Made by a program: the position numbers and the translations under genes
Assembly: GCA_021324715.1 (NCBI GenBank)
Contig: JAJPIN010000184.1
Location: 1-19,195 of the forward strand
Source of the DNA: Nitrososphaeria archaeon
Lineage (GTDB): Archaea; Thermoproteota; Nitrososphaeria; Nitrososphaerales; Nitrososphaeraceae
Reading direction: 5' to 3'
DNA length: 19,195 nucleotides
Shown here: positions 6,050 to 14,753 of the stretch, piece by piece
Position numbering within the stretch: the first letter of the stretch is position 1
Layout of the letters: each line of letters opens with the position of its first letter
The notes under the pieces: generated by a model
Database searches by the model: none
The model's input: the letters and a program-made list of their open reading frames with translations, nothing else
Told to the model about the DNA's origin: nothing

Positions 6050-6888
6050 AATCATACGTTAGAGAACCCGCTGTCTCTGGAATATTTTATCCAAAAAATC
6101 GTAACGAACTAAACGAGAATCTTGAATCATTATTTAATGATGTAAATTTTGGTCCGGGAGAGTTACCACCTTCCAGCAATAATGAGCAGATTTACGGAAT
6201 AGTCTCTCCTCATGCTGGCTATATGTATTCGGGTTCAGTAGCGGCAAATGGGTATTACCAATTATCAGCATCGAAATTTGAATCGGCCATAATACTTGGT
6301 CCAAATCATTACGGCCTGGGTACGGATGTAGCAATTATGGATAATGGTTCTTGGAATACACCGCTAGGTGAAATAGAAATTGATACAGAATTGGCTCATG
6401 ATATACACCAAAATTGTGGACTAGTAAACTATGATGAATTCGCACATTCCAGGGATCATAGTATTGAGGTTCAACTCCCATTCCTTCAATACATTAGACA
6501 AGGGTTCAAAATAGTACCGATAACATTGATTGATCAGGGGAAGAACACGAGCCTTAAGCTTGGTAACGGAATATATAAATCAATAAAAAAAAGGAATTTG
6601 ATTTCAATAGCCTCCTCTGATTTAACGCATTACGAATCAAATAGTAAAGCTCATGAAAAAGATAATCTCCTTATTTCTGCAATTCTTTCTCTTGATATAG
6701 AAAAATTTTACTCTATATTGATTTCATTTAATGTAACGGCATGCGGATATGGTGCGATTGCTACAGTTATGGAAATCTCAAAAAGAATGGGGGCTACAAA
6801 AGGTAAGTTACTAAAATATGCGACGAGTGGAGATATAGTAGGAGATAATAAATCAGTAGTGGGCTATTCTTCAATAATATTTGTATGA
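6046..6888 (+). CDS. MEMO family protein (AmmeMemoRadiSam family)
   Basis: This 280-residue protein has the MEMO fold, related to non-haem iron dioxygenases of the LigB type. Family motifs are all present: REPAVSGIFYP at the N-terminus, SPHAGYMYSG (H56), LGPNHYG (H88), SRDHSIEVQLPFLQ (H138), SSDLTHYE (D192, H195) and ACGYGAIA (C233). These include the histidines and cysteine that form the metal-binding pocket in characterised MEMO1. The start is TTG at 6046, overlapping the rpsB stop by four bases (TTGA), and the stop overlaps the mevalonate kinase ATG by four bases (ATGA), so translation is probably coupled. The position between uS2 and mevalonate kinase is conserved in many archaea, but the biochemical role is unresolved. 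Confidence 0.93.
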   Translation: MKSYVREPAVSGIFYPKNRNELNENLESLFNDVNFGPGELPPSSNNEQIYGIVSPHAGYMYSGSVAANGYYQLSASKFESAIILGPNHYGLGTDVAIMDNGSWNTPLGEIEIDTELAHDIHQNCGLVNYDEFAHSRDHSIEVQLPFLQYIRQGFKIVPITLIDQGKNTSLKLGNGIYKSIKKRNLISIASSDLTHYESNSKAHEKDNLLISAILSLDIEKFYSILISFNVTACGYGAIATVMEISKRMGATKGKLLKYATSGDIVGDNKSVVGYSSIIFV

Positions 6889-7871
6889 ATGACCATTTAA
6901 ATGAAGCTGTGTCATCAGCGCCTGCAAAGGTAATACTCTTTGGAGAACATTTTGTAATCTACAAAAACCCTGCAATTGTGACAGCAATAAATAAACGCAT
7001 CAAGGTTCATGCACAAGTTAACGACAATATGCAGATTAGTATCAAATCTGGAGAATATTCACTAAATGTACGAACAACAAGTAAGGTAGACCCTGTTTTG
7101 GCGCCTGATGAAAGTTTATCTTTTCTATATCCAATATTCAAGTGTGTAAAACATGTTTTATCTGAACAAAATAACCATAACGTAGGAATCAATTTGGATG
7201 TTGATTCTCAAATTCCCTATGGAGAAGGTTTGGGATCATCTGCAGCATCGTGTGTTGCAACAGTCGCAGCACTTTATTCCTTGTTTTCATATCGAGATAG
7301 GGATCGTATTTACGGAACCGCAAAGACTATGGAGGAAAATATACATATGAATTCTTCAGGGATAGATTGTTACGTGTCTACTTTTGGAGGAATAGTGAAT
7401 TATGAACCGGACAGAGGATTCAGCAAGATAGGAATTAAAAAGAACTTTTCGCTGCTTATTGGGACTACCGGAGTAAAGCATGCAACAGGAGAAGTGGTAT
7501 CGCAGGTTAGGCATTTTAGGGAAAAAAACATAACTCTCTTCAAAGATCTTTCTTCGAGGGCCCGTATGATCTGCAAGAGGGCTTTGAATTCAATGCTTGA
7601 AGGAAATGAAGTAGAACTTGGCAATCTGCTAACAGAAAATCATAAGCTATTGACCCTCTTAGGGGTATCACATCCTATGATTGAAAAATTGATTGGAAGA
7701 TGTCTAGACAACGGAGCTTTGGGCGCTAAATTGACAGGTGCAGGTAGAGGAGGAGCGATTATAGCACTGATCCCTTCAGAATCACGCAAGGAGATCTCAG
7801 ATAGAATTAGCAAAGGCTCAGAAAAGTGGATGTTAGTTGAATTTGATCATAATGGCGTAGCTTTTGGCTAA
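6885..7871 (+). CDS. mvk: Mevalonate kinase
   Basis: This GHMP-superfamily kinase phosphorylates mevalonate to 5-phosphomevalonate in the archaeal mevalonate pathway. Of 328 residues, the N-terminal strand reads SSAPAKVILFGEHFVIY (10-26), the GHMP phosphate-binding loop is PYGEGLGSSAAS (111-122), the catalytic aspartate is D161 in SSGIDCYVSTFGG, and the third GHMP motif is LTGAGRGGAIIAL (283-295). The start is ATG at 6885 in an ATGA overlap with the MEMO gene. It heads the isoprenoid section of the array. No phosphomevalonate kinase or diphosphomevalonate decarboxylase gene follows, which fits the archaeal branch that finishes with IPK. Confidence 0.95.
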   Translation: MNDHLNEAVSSAPAKVILFGEHFVIYKNPAIVTAINKRIKVHAQVNDNMQISIKSGEYSLNVRTTSKVDPVLAPDESLSFLYPIFKCVKHVLSEQNNHNVGINLDVDSQIPYGEGLGSSAASCVATVAALYSLFSYRDRDRIYGTAKTMEENIHMNSSGIDCYVSTFGGIVNYEPDRGFSKIGIKKNFSLLIGTTGVKHATGEVVSQVRHFREKNITLFKDLSSRARMICKRALNSMLEGNEVELGNLLTENHKLLTLLGVSHPMIEKLIGRCLDNGALGAKLTGAGRGGAIIALIPSESRKEISDRISKGSEKWMLVEFDHNGVAFG

Positions 7872-7890
7872 TTCTAGCAAATTATCAAAA

Positions 7891-7900
7891 TTTAAATTTA
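7891..7900 (+). promoter_or_regulatory. Internal TATA box upstream of the IPK gene
   Basis: TTTAAATTTA lies in the only sizeable gap (48 nt) of the array, with its centre about 25 nt before the IPK ATG. It could start a leaderless mRNA for the ipk-fni-idsA-gltX section independently of the rpoN promoter. Confidence 0.5.
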
Positions 7901-7919
7901 TTTAAAAAAACCTACCTTA

Positions 7920-8702
7920 ATGCGGCAGGACCTTGTTTTAATTAAACTAGGAGGCTCCGTTGTAACCCACAAAGAAAGAGCTATGACTCTCAATAAGAGA
8001 GCTATAGATCGAATCATTAAGTCACTCTTAAATGTAAAAATTCCAATCATACTTATTCACGGCGGTGGATCGTTTGGTCACTACTGGTCTATAAAATATG
8101 GAATGCATTCTAAACCCGAGCGATATTCGTCAGAAGGTATAGCTGTCGTTCATGAATCAATGATTTCATTAAACCAATTTATAATCAAAACAATGTTAAA
8201 GTTAAAAATGAACCCGTATCCTATTCCTCCCTATTCGCTTATTTTAGGCAAAAAACCATTTTCGAAGAAAATTTTTGAATTGGCTCATATGACTGAAGAT
8301 AAGATTGTACCAGTAACGTACGGTGACATTGTTTATAGAACACGTCATAAATACTCAATTCTGTCTGGTGATGAATTGATGACTTTGATTTCCACAGTAT
8401 TAAGACCAAAAAAGGTAATCTTCGCAATTAACGTAGATGGAATATACGAAGATCCTCAAACTAAGAATGTAATACATACAATTGATGAAAAATCACTCAT
8501 CAAATTTTCAGATGTCAAATTAGACATAACAGGCGGTATGAAAAGGAAAGTTCGAGAAGCGTCAAAGATTTCACTTGCTGGAATAGACGTGCATTTTGTA
8601 AATGGATTCAAACCTGAGAGACTCTTAAAAATAATCGAGAACAGAGAAACGGAAGGTACAGTAATAAAGGGAAAAAGGTCCAGTATCGGAAATGCCCGAT
8701 GA
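7920..8702 (+). CDS. ipk: Isopentenyl phosphate kinase
   Basis: This amino-acid-kinase-fold enzyme converts isopentenyl phosphate to isopentenyl diphosphate, the last C5 step of the archaeal mevalonate pathway. Of 260 residues, K9 lies in LIKLGGSVVTHK, the glycine loop is HGGGSFGHYWS (47-57) with H54 in the position of the IPK-specific histidine, and later segments are LSGDELM, NVDGIYEDP and DITGGMKRKVREA. The histidine distinguishes IPK from acetylglutamate and uridylate kinases of the same fold. The start is ATG at 7920, the first codon after a TATA-containing gap, and the stop overlaps the isomerase start by 11 nt. Confidence 0.95.
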   Translation: MRQDLVLIKLGGSVVTHKERAMTLNKRAIDRIIKSLLNVKIPIILIHGGGSFGHYWSIKYGMHSKPERYSSEGIAVVHESMISLNQFIIKTMLKLKMNPYPIPPYSLILGKKPFSKKIFELAHMTEDKIVPVTYGDIVYRTRHKYSILSGDELMTLISTVLRPKKVIFAINVDGIYEDPQTKNVIHTIDEKSLIKFSDVKLDITGGMKRKVREASKISLAGIDVHFVNGFKPERLLKIIENRETEGTVIKGKRSSIGNAR

Positions 8703-9786
8703 ATCTGACTTTCCTTCAGATGTTGAGGTTATAAAACAACGTAAAAAAGAAGGAATAATTATTCCTTTAACTAGGAACGTTCAAGCAAAAGAATCATCAA
8801 CGTATTTGGAAGATGTCAAATTAATCCATAACGCATTACCAGAGATTGATTACGATAAGATCGATATCAGTCAAAAATTTCTTAACCACAATTTCAGTGC
8901 GCCAATTATTATTGATTCTATGACTGGAGGAACTCCAGAAGCAACGAAGATAAATTCAAGGCTTTCCTTAGTTGCAGAAAAATTTGGTCTGGGTATGGGT
9001 CTTGGGAGTCAGAGGGCCGGACTGTTGAGCAGCGAGCTTTCTGAAACGTATTCTATTGCAAGATCGAATGCACCGAGTTCATTTCTTGTTGCGAATATAG
9101 GAGGAGCGCAGCTTTCTAAAGGGTTGAAAATTCAAGACATAAAGAAAATGATTGACATGATTGAAGCAAATGCACTTGTTGTGCACTTGAATCCTCTTCA
9201 AGAACTAATTCAACCAGAAGGAGAACCAAAATACAAAGGTGTTTTGTCAAAAATTAAAGATATTTGTGAAAATTTTGATATTCCGATAATAGTAAAAGAG
9301 GTGGGGGCTGGTATTTCTATGGAAGTTGCTAAAAAACTAGAATCTGCTGGGGTTTCAGCTATTAATATTGCTGGTTCCGGTGGAACCAGCTGGGCTGGTG
9401 TAGAAAAATTAAGGGCAGAAACCGCTCATGATGCTGATAAGATAAATTTGGGAGAATTGTTCTGGGACTGGGGTATCCCGACAGCATTAAGCTTAATGGA
9501 AGTGAGAAATTCAGTTAAACTACCGCTTATTGCTTCGGGGGGAATTCGAAATGGCCTAGAAATTGCAAAGTGCATCACATTAGGCGCAAACATGTGCGGA
9601 ATGGCCTTCCCGTTCCTTAAATATGCTTCAAAATCCTTAGAAAGCTTATGTGGATTTACTAATAAGACACTAACTGAATTGAAAAGTACGATGTTTCTTG
9701 TGGGATCCAAAAATATAGCTGAATTAAGCAAGTCAAGATTCATAGTTACTGGAGAATTAGCAAAGGTGAAAAAATGGATACTCTGA
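8692..9786 (+). CDS. fni: Isopentenyl-diphosphate delta-isomerase, type 2 (FMN-dependent)
   Basis: This type 2 IPP isomerase interconverts IPP and DMAPP using reduced FMN, NAD(P)H and magnesium. The protein has 364 residues in a TIM-barrel fold. Visible family motifs are IIIDSMTGGT (72-81), LGMGLGSQRAG (100-110), VHLNPLQELIQPEGE (164-178) with the substrate/metal residues Q170 and E171, VKEVGAGIS, NIAGSGGTSW and ASGGIRNG. It is unrelated to the Nudix-type (type 1) isomerase. The ATG at 8692 overlaps the IPK gene by 11 nt, and the gene overlaps the prenyltransferase by 13 nt, showing a compact operon. Confidence 0.96.
   Translation: MPDESDFPSDVEVIKQRKKEGIIIPLTRNVQAKESSTYLEDVKLIHNALPEIDYDKIDISQKFLNHNFSAPIIIDSMTGGTPEATKINSRLSLVAEKFGLGMGLGSQRAGLLSSELSETYSIARSNAPSSFLVANIGGAQLSKGLKIQDIKKMIDMIEANALVVHLNPLQELIQPEGEPKYKGVLSKIKDICENFDIPIIVKEVGAGISMEVAKKLESAGVSAINIAGSGGTSWAGVEKLRAETAHDADKINLGELFWDWGIPTALSLMEVRNSVKLPLIASGGIRNGLEIAKCITLGANMCGMAFPFLKYASKSLESLCGFTNKTLTELKSTMFLVGSKNIAELSKSRFIVTGELAKVKKWIL
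9762..9769 (+). promoter_or_regulatory. Ribosome binding site of idsA
   Basis: AAAGGTGA lies four bases before the ATG at 9774, inside the end of the isomerase gene. It is complementary to the 3' end of archaeal 16S rRNA and fixes the start of idsA. Confidence 0.5.
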
Positions 9787-10775
9787 AGTCTGATCTTAAT
9801 GAGGTGGTGTCACGGGTAAGAAAATTTACACTATCTGTTCTTGATGGTCAACCAATCAGACTGTATGACGCAGCCAGTACATATTTGACTAGCGGTGGGA
9901 AGAAGCTCAGGCCATTTATGGTCATAAAGAGTTGTGAAATGTTTGCCGGCGAAGAAGAAAAAGCGTTACCTGCAGCAGCTGCGGTAGAACTAATCCATAA
10001 TTTTTCGCTGATTCACGACGATATCATGGATAATGATGATATTCGTCATGGGGCGTCTACAGTCCATAAAAAATATGGCTTACCTATCGCTCTTATAGCA
10101 GGAGATATTTTATTTTCTAAAGCATTTCAAATACTGTCTTTACACGGAAAGAAAATGGGACATGATGATACCATAATAGCGGAGATGAATAGAATTCTGT
10201 CTACAGCATGTGTAGATGTGTGCGAAGGTCAAGGGCTCGATATTCAAATGGCATCCAGTAACAAGATTCCGACTATAAATGAATACGTTGACATGATACG
10301 AAAAAAAACTGCTTCTCTCTTCGAAGTTTCTTGTGCGCTAGGTGTTCTGTGCTCTGCAAAGCCGTTTGTTGGTAACGTAGACAACCTTTCTAAGTTTGGA
10401 CGTTTTACTGGAATAGCATTTCAGCTAATAGACGATTTAATAGGGGTGACAGGTGATCCCAAACTCACAGGAAAAGCAGTTGGAAATGATATAAGGGAGG
10501 GGAAAAAAACCTATCCGATATTATTAGCATTAGAGAATGCTGACACTTCTAAAAGAGAAAAAATTATGAAGGTTTTTGGATATAAAGGAGCAAATCGCAT
10601 TTATGTTGAGGACGCAGTTTATGCAATATCTTCATTGAACATAGCAGAAGAAGTAAGGAGAACAGCTCATCAGAATATGATTAAAGCTTTTGAATGCATA
10701 AAAAAATATGATGAAACTAGTGCAAAAAATGCTCTCATATCTTCTGCAAAGTTTATAGTCGAAAGGAGTCTATAG
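9774..10775 (+). CDS. idsA: (Geranyl)geranyl diphosphate synthase, trans-polyprenyl synthase
   Basis: This 333-residue enzyme condenses IPP with allylic diphosphates to build the C15-C20 chain for ether lipids. Family features are GGKKLRP (41-47), the first aspartate-rich motif HDDIMDNDD (D82, D83, D86) followed by RHG, and the second motif QLIDDLIGVTGD (D221, D222, D229). The second motif has Gly where consensus DDxxD has its last Asp, a variant I recall from other archaeal synthases. Phe77, five residues before the first Asp, is the bulky chain-stop residue and suggests a product no longer than about C20. The start is ATG at 9774, with a ribosome binding site inside the previous gene. Chain length is inferred, not shown. 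Confidence 0.94.
   Translation: MDTLKSDLNEVVSRVRKFTLSVLDGQPIRLYDAASTYLTSGGKKLRPFMVIKSCEMFAGEEEKALPAAAAVELIHNFSLIHDDIMDNDDIRHGASTVHKKYGLPIALIAGDILFSKAFQILSLHGKKMGHDDTIIAEMNRILSTACVDVCEGQGLDIQMASSNKIPTINEYVDMIRKKTASLFEVSCALGVLCSAKPFVGNVDNLSKFGRFTGIAFQLIDDLIGVTGDPKLTGKAVGNDIREGKKTYPILLALENADTSKREKIMKVFGYKGANRIYVEDAVYAISSLNIAEEVRRTAHQNMIKAFECIKKYDETSAKNALISSAKFIVERSL
10762..10768 (+). promoter_or_regulatory. Ribosome binding site of gltX
   Basis: AAAGGAG lies 11 nt before the ATG at 10780, within the last codons of idsA. It supports ATG 10780 rather than the later internal methionines. Confidence 0.5.
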
Positions 10776-10779
10776 ACTT

Positions 10780-12534
10780 ATGAACAGTAACGAAGATATC
10801 CACAGATTAGTTAATGCTATAGCGCTTAAAAATGCCTCTGAACATTCTGGAACTACAAACGTAAATACTGTTCTTTCCAGGATACTTAGCTTGAAGCCTG
10901 AATTAAAAAGTCAATTAAAGAGTCTCATAGAAGAAATAAGTATAGTTGTAGATTCCGTAAATAGGTTAGAATTAGAACAACAGAAAAAATCTTTAGAAGA
11001 TTTAAGTTCTGTTGATACCATTCTTGATTCTAAAGCTAGACCGGATCCTATCCAATCTCGTATGCTCCCCGAACTTCAAATGACAGGTACTGGGGTAGTT
11101 ACCAGATTTCCACCAGAACCAAATGGCTATCCTCACATAGGTCATGCAAAAGCGGTCATTATAGATGATGAATACGCCAGGATGTATAATGGTAAATTGA
11201 TTCTACGTTTTGATGATACTAATCCAATGAACGAAAAACTAGAGTACTATGAAGCCATAAAGAACGATTTAGAATGGTTAGGAATTAAACCTGATATTAT
11301 AAAAAATACATCTGATGACATACTCATTCTACATGAATACGGAAAAAAATTAACAAGGAATGGAGATGCTTATGTGTGTACATGTGATAGTAACAAAATT
11401 CACAAGTTGAGAATGCAACAACTTGAGTGTTCGTGTAGAGTAAATATTGATAATTCAATCAATAACCTAGAGAGGTTGGATAAAATCTTTGACGGGACGT
11501 ACCATCAAAACGAAGCCATAATTAGATTTAAAGGAAATATGCAGGATAAAAATACAGTCATGAGAGACCCAACACTCTTCAGAATCATCGAAGCGCCACA
11601 TCCTCTTTTGGGTGATAAAGTACAAATATGGCCCACCTATGATTTTGCTGCACCGGTTGAGGATAGCCTCGATGGAGTTAGTCACGCCTTAAGGACTAAG
11701 GAGTATGAATTACGAAATACATTATACCTATCCATACTTGATAGATTGAAATTAAGGAGACCGTTAGTTGTTGAATTTTCCAGACTAGAATTTGAGAACA
11801 TGCCAGTTTCTAAAAGAAAAATTAAACAATTGTTAGACGAGGGTGCTATTACAAGTTGGGATGATCCTCGTCTACTCACTCTATCAGCAATGCGCAAGAG
11901 GGGATTTGAGCCCAAGGCAATTAGAAGTTTTGTGTTGAGCCTGGGCCTAACTTTGGCAGAAACAAAACCCCCATTTAAGGCATTGGAATCGATGAATAGA
12001 AAAATAATTGATCCCTTATCAATTCGATTATTTTTTGTGAAGGATCCCATAATGTTAACTGTCGATGGCGCCAAAAATATGAAGGTAACATTAGACAATC
12101 ATCCAACAAATAATCTTGGAACAAGAGAAGTTGAAGTTTCCACTGTTTTTTACATTTCGCGTGATGACGCAAACCTTCTGGCAGAAGGTGAACAAGTCAG
12201 ACTAATGGAATTGTATAATATAAAAATAGATCGAATAGTTGTGGAGCATGGTAAAAATAAAGCAATTATTGCTTCTTATCTTAACAATGAAATATTTCGA
12301 AATATGAAGAAAATACAGTGGGTATCAGATAAGAGTATGACAAAATATAATATTCTAATCCCATATGAGCTGTATCAAAATAACAAGTTCAATCCCCGTA
12401 GCTTAGAAAGTGCTGAAGGATTAGCTGAGGCTTTTGTATTGCGATTAAAGCCCCATGCTCTGGTACAATTTATTAGATTTGGTTTTTGTATAACTGAGAA
12501 TAACAAATCATCTGCAATTTTTATACATAGGTAG
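10780..12534 (+). CDS. gltX: Glutamyl-tRNA synthetase, archaeal type
   Basis: This class I synthetase has 584 residues. An archaeal helical N-terminal region (about 1-100) precedes the Rossmann core with PPEPNGYPHIGHAK, in which H119-I-G-H122 is the HIGH motif; the KMSKS equivalent is VSKRK (343-347). A zinc-type insertion has C200, C202, C217 and C219. The GlnRS-like beta-barrel anticodon domain occupies roughly 400-584. The PEPNGYxHIGHA signature is shared with GlnRS; archaea generally use this enzyme to charge both tRNA-Glu and tRNA-Gln, the latter being amidated later (family knowledge). It sits 4 nt after idsA, at the end of the isoprenoid block, with no obvious pathway link. Confidence 0.96.
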   Translation: MNSNEDIHRLVNAIALKNASEHSGTTNVNTVLSRILSLKPELKSQLKSLIEEISIVVDSVNRLELEQQKKSLEDLSSVDTILDSKARPDPIQSRMLPELQMTGTGVVTRFPPEPNGYPHIGHAKAVIIDDEYARMYNGKLILRFDDTNPMNEKLEYYEAIKNDLEWLGIKPDIIKNTSDDILILHEYGKKLTRNGDAYVCTCDSNKIHKLRMQQLECSCRVNIDNSINNLERLDKIFDGTYHQNEAIIRFKGNMQDKNTVMRDPTLFRIIEAPHPLLGDKVQIWPTYDFAAPVEDSLDGVSHALRTKEYELRNTLYLSILDRLKLRRPLVVEFSRLEFENMPVSKRKIKQLLDEGAITSWDDPRLLTLSAMRKRGFEPKAIRSFVLSLGLTLAETKPPFKALESMNRKIIDPLSIRLFFVKDPIMLTVDGAKNMKVTLDNHPTNNLGTREVEVSTVFYISRDDANLLAEGEQVRLMELYNIKIDRIVVEHGKNKAIIASYLNNEIFRNMKKIQWVSDKSMTKYNILIPYELYQNNKFNPRSLESAEGLAEAFVLRLKPHALVQFIRFGFCITENNKSSAIFIHR

Positions 12535-12539
12535 ACAAA

Positions 12540-13409
12540 ATGAAAATAGGTAGTATCAGGATAAAGGGTTTGGGAGAAACTTATGGAATAATCTCTTCGG
12601 ATGGTAAAAAAATTATTACCAAGCTCGATTTTCAAGAACAGACGGGTGTACCAATTCCCCAAACAATTAAGGAATTTATACTTAGAGGATGGATAAATGA
12701 GGTGAAAAAGTATATTAACGATATTACTTTTAGTAACAAACTCAACGATACTGACCTGCTCGCTCCAATTCCAGACCCATCAAAAATAATTTGTTTAGCA
12801 TTCAACTATTATGATCACGCAAGGGATGCTGGACTTACTCCTTCAGATGAACCAGTTATTTTTATTAAACCAAGAACCGCATTGAACCACCCATTTAATG
12901 ATGTTGTATGTCCGTCTTTTGTGGAACGACTTGATTATGAAGCAGAATTGGCTGTTATTATTGGAAAGAACACTAAAAATATCGAACCCGGAAATGCCGC
13001 CGATTACATATTTGGATATACTATCCTACATGACGTTTCTGCAAGAGATATCCAATTCAAGGATAAGCAGTTTACTAGAGGTAAGAGTATTGACACATTT
13101 GCACCGTGTGGACCTTGGATAACAACAAAGGATGAAATCAGCGATCCTCAAAATCTACAAATTGTTACAAAGGTGAACGGGGAAATTAGGCAAAATTCTT
13201 CCAGTAGTAAGATGGTAATTTCAATTGAAAGAATAATCTCGAGCCTGAGTAAAGTAATGACATTGGAAGCTGGAGATATTATATCCACAGGAACTCCAGC
13301 AGGGGTTGCAATGTCAATGAAGGAACCAAAGTATCTAAAAAACGGCGATATTGTGGAAATAACAATTGAAAATTTAGGAACTATTAGAAATCGAATAACC
13401 TTTGCATAG
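12540..13409 (+). CDS. Fumarylacetoacetate hydrolase (FAH) family protein
   Basis: This 289-residue member of the FAH/YcgM superfamily acts on C-C or C-O bonds of oxo-acids (acylpyruvases, HHDD isomerases, oxaloacetate decarboxylases/tautomerases). A divergent N-terminal domain (1-75) precedes the catalytic domain, which begins APIPDPSKIICLAFNY with H93 nearby. Metal ligands are E134 and E136 in DYEAELAVIIG and D165 in LHDVSARD. RGKSIDTFAPCGPW and ISTGTPAGVAM are also typical. It begins 5 nt after gltX, so it is the last gene of the array, and it converges with the next gene after 7 nt. The exact substrate cannot be deduced; bulk annotation as 2-hydroxyhepta-2,4-diene-1,7-dioate isomerase would be over-precise. 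Confidence 0.93.
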   Translation: MKIGSIRIKGLGETYGIISSDGKKIITKLDFQEQTGVPIPQTIKEFILRGWINEVKKYINDITFSNKLNDTDLLAPIPDPSKIICLAFNYYDHARDAGLTPSDEPVIFIKPRTALNHPFNDVVCPSFVERLDYEAELAVIIGKNTKNIEPGNAADYIFGYTILHDVSARDIQFKDKQFTRGKSIDTFAPCGPWITTKDEISDPQNLQIVTKVNGEIRQNSSSSKMVISIERIISSLSKVMTLEAGDIISTGTPAGVAMSMKEPKYLKNGDIVEITIENLGTIRNRITFA

Positions 13410-13416
13410 TATGAAA

Positions 13417-13707
13417 TTACAAGTTATCGTCATTACAATTCTTCCTTAAGCGAACTACTTCTTTTTCCAAAATATGACTGTAAGTCTTGTATAATTCCAT
13501 TAAGGTGGATCTTATACTAGCTAATTGAATTGAGATATTAAGAGACTGTAAACAGGTATCCATTGAGCGCTCTGTTGCAAATAAATTCATTGACTCCTTA
13601 AAAGATTCTAGCAATAATTGATGTTCTGAACTATTTTCATTAATCATTTTTTCAAGATCCTCTACACTTTTTGAATCAATTTCTGGAAAATTGTGGAATT
13701 TGAACAT
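13417..13707 (-). CDS. Hypothetical helical protein (96 residues)
   Basis: I do not recognise this small acidic-to-neutral protein. After a short N-terminus (MFKFHNFPEIDS), residues 14-90 look like two or three amphipathic helices with heptad-like Leu/Ile spacing (SVEDLEKMINENSSEHQLL, then residues 49-88), suggesting a helical hairpin or coiled coil. There is a single internal cysteine (C52) and one near the C-terminus (C91). It has an ATG start at 13707 with an AT-rich TATA-like element (13730-13739) centred about 27 nt upstream, matching the other leaderless genes. It is convergent with the FAH-family gene and divergent from the FNR gene. Function unknown. Confidence 0.65.
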   Translation of the reverse strand: MFKFHNFPEIDSKSVEDLEKMINENSSEHQLLLESFKESMNLFATERSMDTCLQSLNISIQLASIRSTLMELYKTYSHILEKEVVRLRKNCNDDNL

Positions 13708-13729
13708 ATTATATCATATTGATATCGAG

Positions 13730-13739
13730 AAATATATTC
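13730..13739 (-). promoter_or_regulatory. TATA box of the 96-residue helical protein gene
   Basis: The minus strand reads GAATATATTT, centred 27 nt before the ATG at 13707. Confidence 0.4.
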
Positions 13740-13802
13740 GGATCACTGGTACTAAGCCATTTTTTTAAGATAAGACGGATGTCGGGAGTTTAAATTAAAA
13801 AT

Positions 13803-13812
13803 GTATTTATTT
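13803..13812 (+). promoter_or_regulatory. TATA box of the FNR gene
   Basis: GTATTTATTT is centred about 27 nt upstream of the ATG at 13835. If used, it makes the upstream TTG at 13811 untranscribed and favours ATG 13835 as the start. A second AT-rich element at 13790-13800 is a competitor. Confidence 0.4.
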
Positions 13813-13834
13813 GCCGGCTCGAGTTCAAAATTGT

Positions 13835-14677
13835 ATGGTGGTGGACAATAAGGGCATAATATCGTATATACGTGTACTAAAAGAAGATTTGATGATATTC
13901 AGAATAAAACCATCTGAAGGTAATGTTCCTGATTTTAAGGCTGGTCAATTCGTAACAATAGGATTGCACGTGCCTTCTGAAGGAAAGATAGTAAGAAGGG
14001 CTTATTCGATAGCTTCACCCCCAGAACAAAAAAACGTATTTGAATTAGTAGTGAGGTGGGTAAAAAAGCCGGTTCCAGGACGTTTAACTACTGAATTGTT
14101 CAATAGAAGAGAATTAGATGAAGTATTATGGGTAAAACCAACTGGGGCCTTTACTATAGATGATAAGAAACATGATGGTACTCCTGATAACAGAAGAATG
14201 GTCCTTATAGGTGGAGGAACAGGACTTGCGCCATTTATATCCTATGCGCTTCATCTAAAGGCAACGAACAGCAAGCGTGAGATTGTCATATTGCACGGTG
14301 CCAGTTATGTTGACGAGCTTAGTTATAGGGAGCTCTTGACTGAACTTGAAAATGAAAGTTTGGATAGAGGAAAAGACAGCTGGAATTTCAAGTATCGTGC
14401 CAGTATAAGTAGACCTCAAGAATGGTTCAATAGAAGTTGGAATGGTCAGAAGGGGAGAGTTGAAACATTTTTACGGCCAAAATTAGGAACGGATAAGTCT
14501 CCTCTTGAAGAGATGGTTGGAGAGTCAGTTACTCCTGATAATACTATCTTTTACGTCTGTGGGTGGCAGGGAACGGTTGATGGTGCATTGGATTTTCTAA
14601 TACCAAAAGGATTTGTAACTGAAAGAAATAAGAGAAAAGACGGAAGCTATGATCTTAAGTTTGAATCTTATGGATAG
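13835..14677 (+). CDS. Ferredoxin-NADP+ reductase family flavoprotein
   Basis: This FAD enzyme of the FNR superfamily moves electrons between ferredoxin or flavodoxin and NADP(H). From the ATG at 13835 it has 280 residues. The FAD domain holds RRAYSIAS (RxYS, about 54-61) and PGRLTTEL (81-88); the NADP domain holds LIGGGTGLAPF (124-134) and a C-terminal YVCGWQGTVDGAL that corresponds to the CGxxxMv motif. I preferred ATG 13835 to the TTG at 13811 because the eight extra residues (MPARVQNC) are not part of the fold and a TATA box lies 27 nt upstream of the ATG. It stands alone between two promoters. It could supply reductant to ferredoxin-dependent enzymes, including radical SAM proteins, but no partner is proven here. 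Confidence 0.92.
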   Translation: MVVDNKGIISYIRVLKEDLMIFRIKPSEGNVPDFKAGQFVTIGLHVPSEGKIVRRAYSIASPPEQKNVFELVVRWVKKPVPGRLTTELFNRRELDEVLWVKPTGAFTIDDKKHDGTPDNRRMVLIGGGTGLAPFISYALHLKATNSKREIVILHGASYVDELSYRELLTELENESLDRGKDSWNFKYRASISRPQEWFNRSWNGQKGRVETFLRPKLGTDKSPLEEMVGESVTPDNTIFYVCGWQGTVDGALDFLIPKGFVTERNKRKDGSYDLKFESYG

Positions 14678-14719
14678 ATTCAGAAAAGCAGAGGATTATG
14701 TGACTTTTCAAACCTTAAC

Positions 14720-14728
14720 CTTATATCA
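14720..14728 (+). promoter_or_regulatory. TATA box of the 113-residue protein gene
   Basis: CTTATATCA is centred about 30 nt before the ATG at 14754. Confidence 0.45.
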
Positions 14729-14753
14729 AGGATAAAAGTGAGCATTAGTAGAC

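Noticed and set aside
11682..12098. 138-residue minus-strand frame inside gltX
   Set aside because: Covers the KMSKS-equivalent region of an intact synthetase; antisense shadow.
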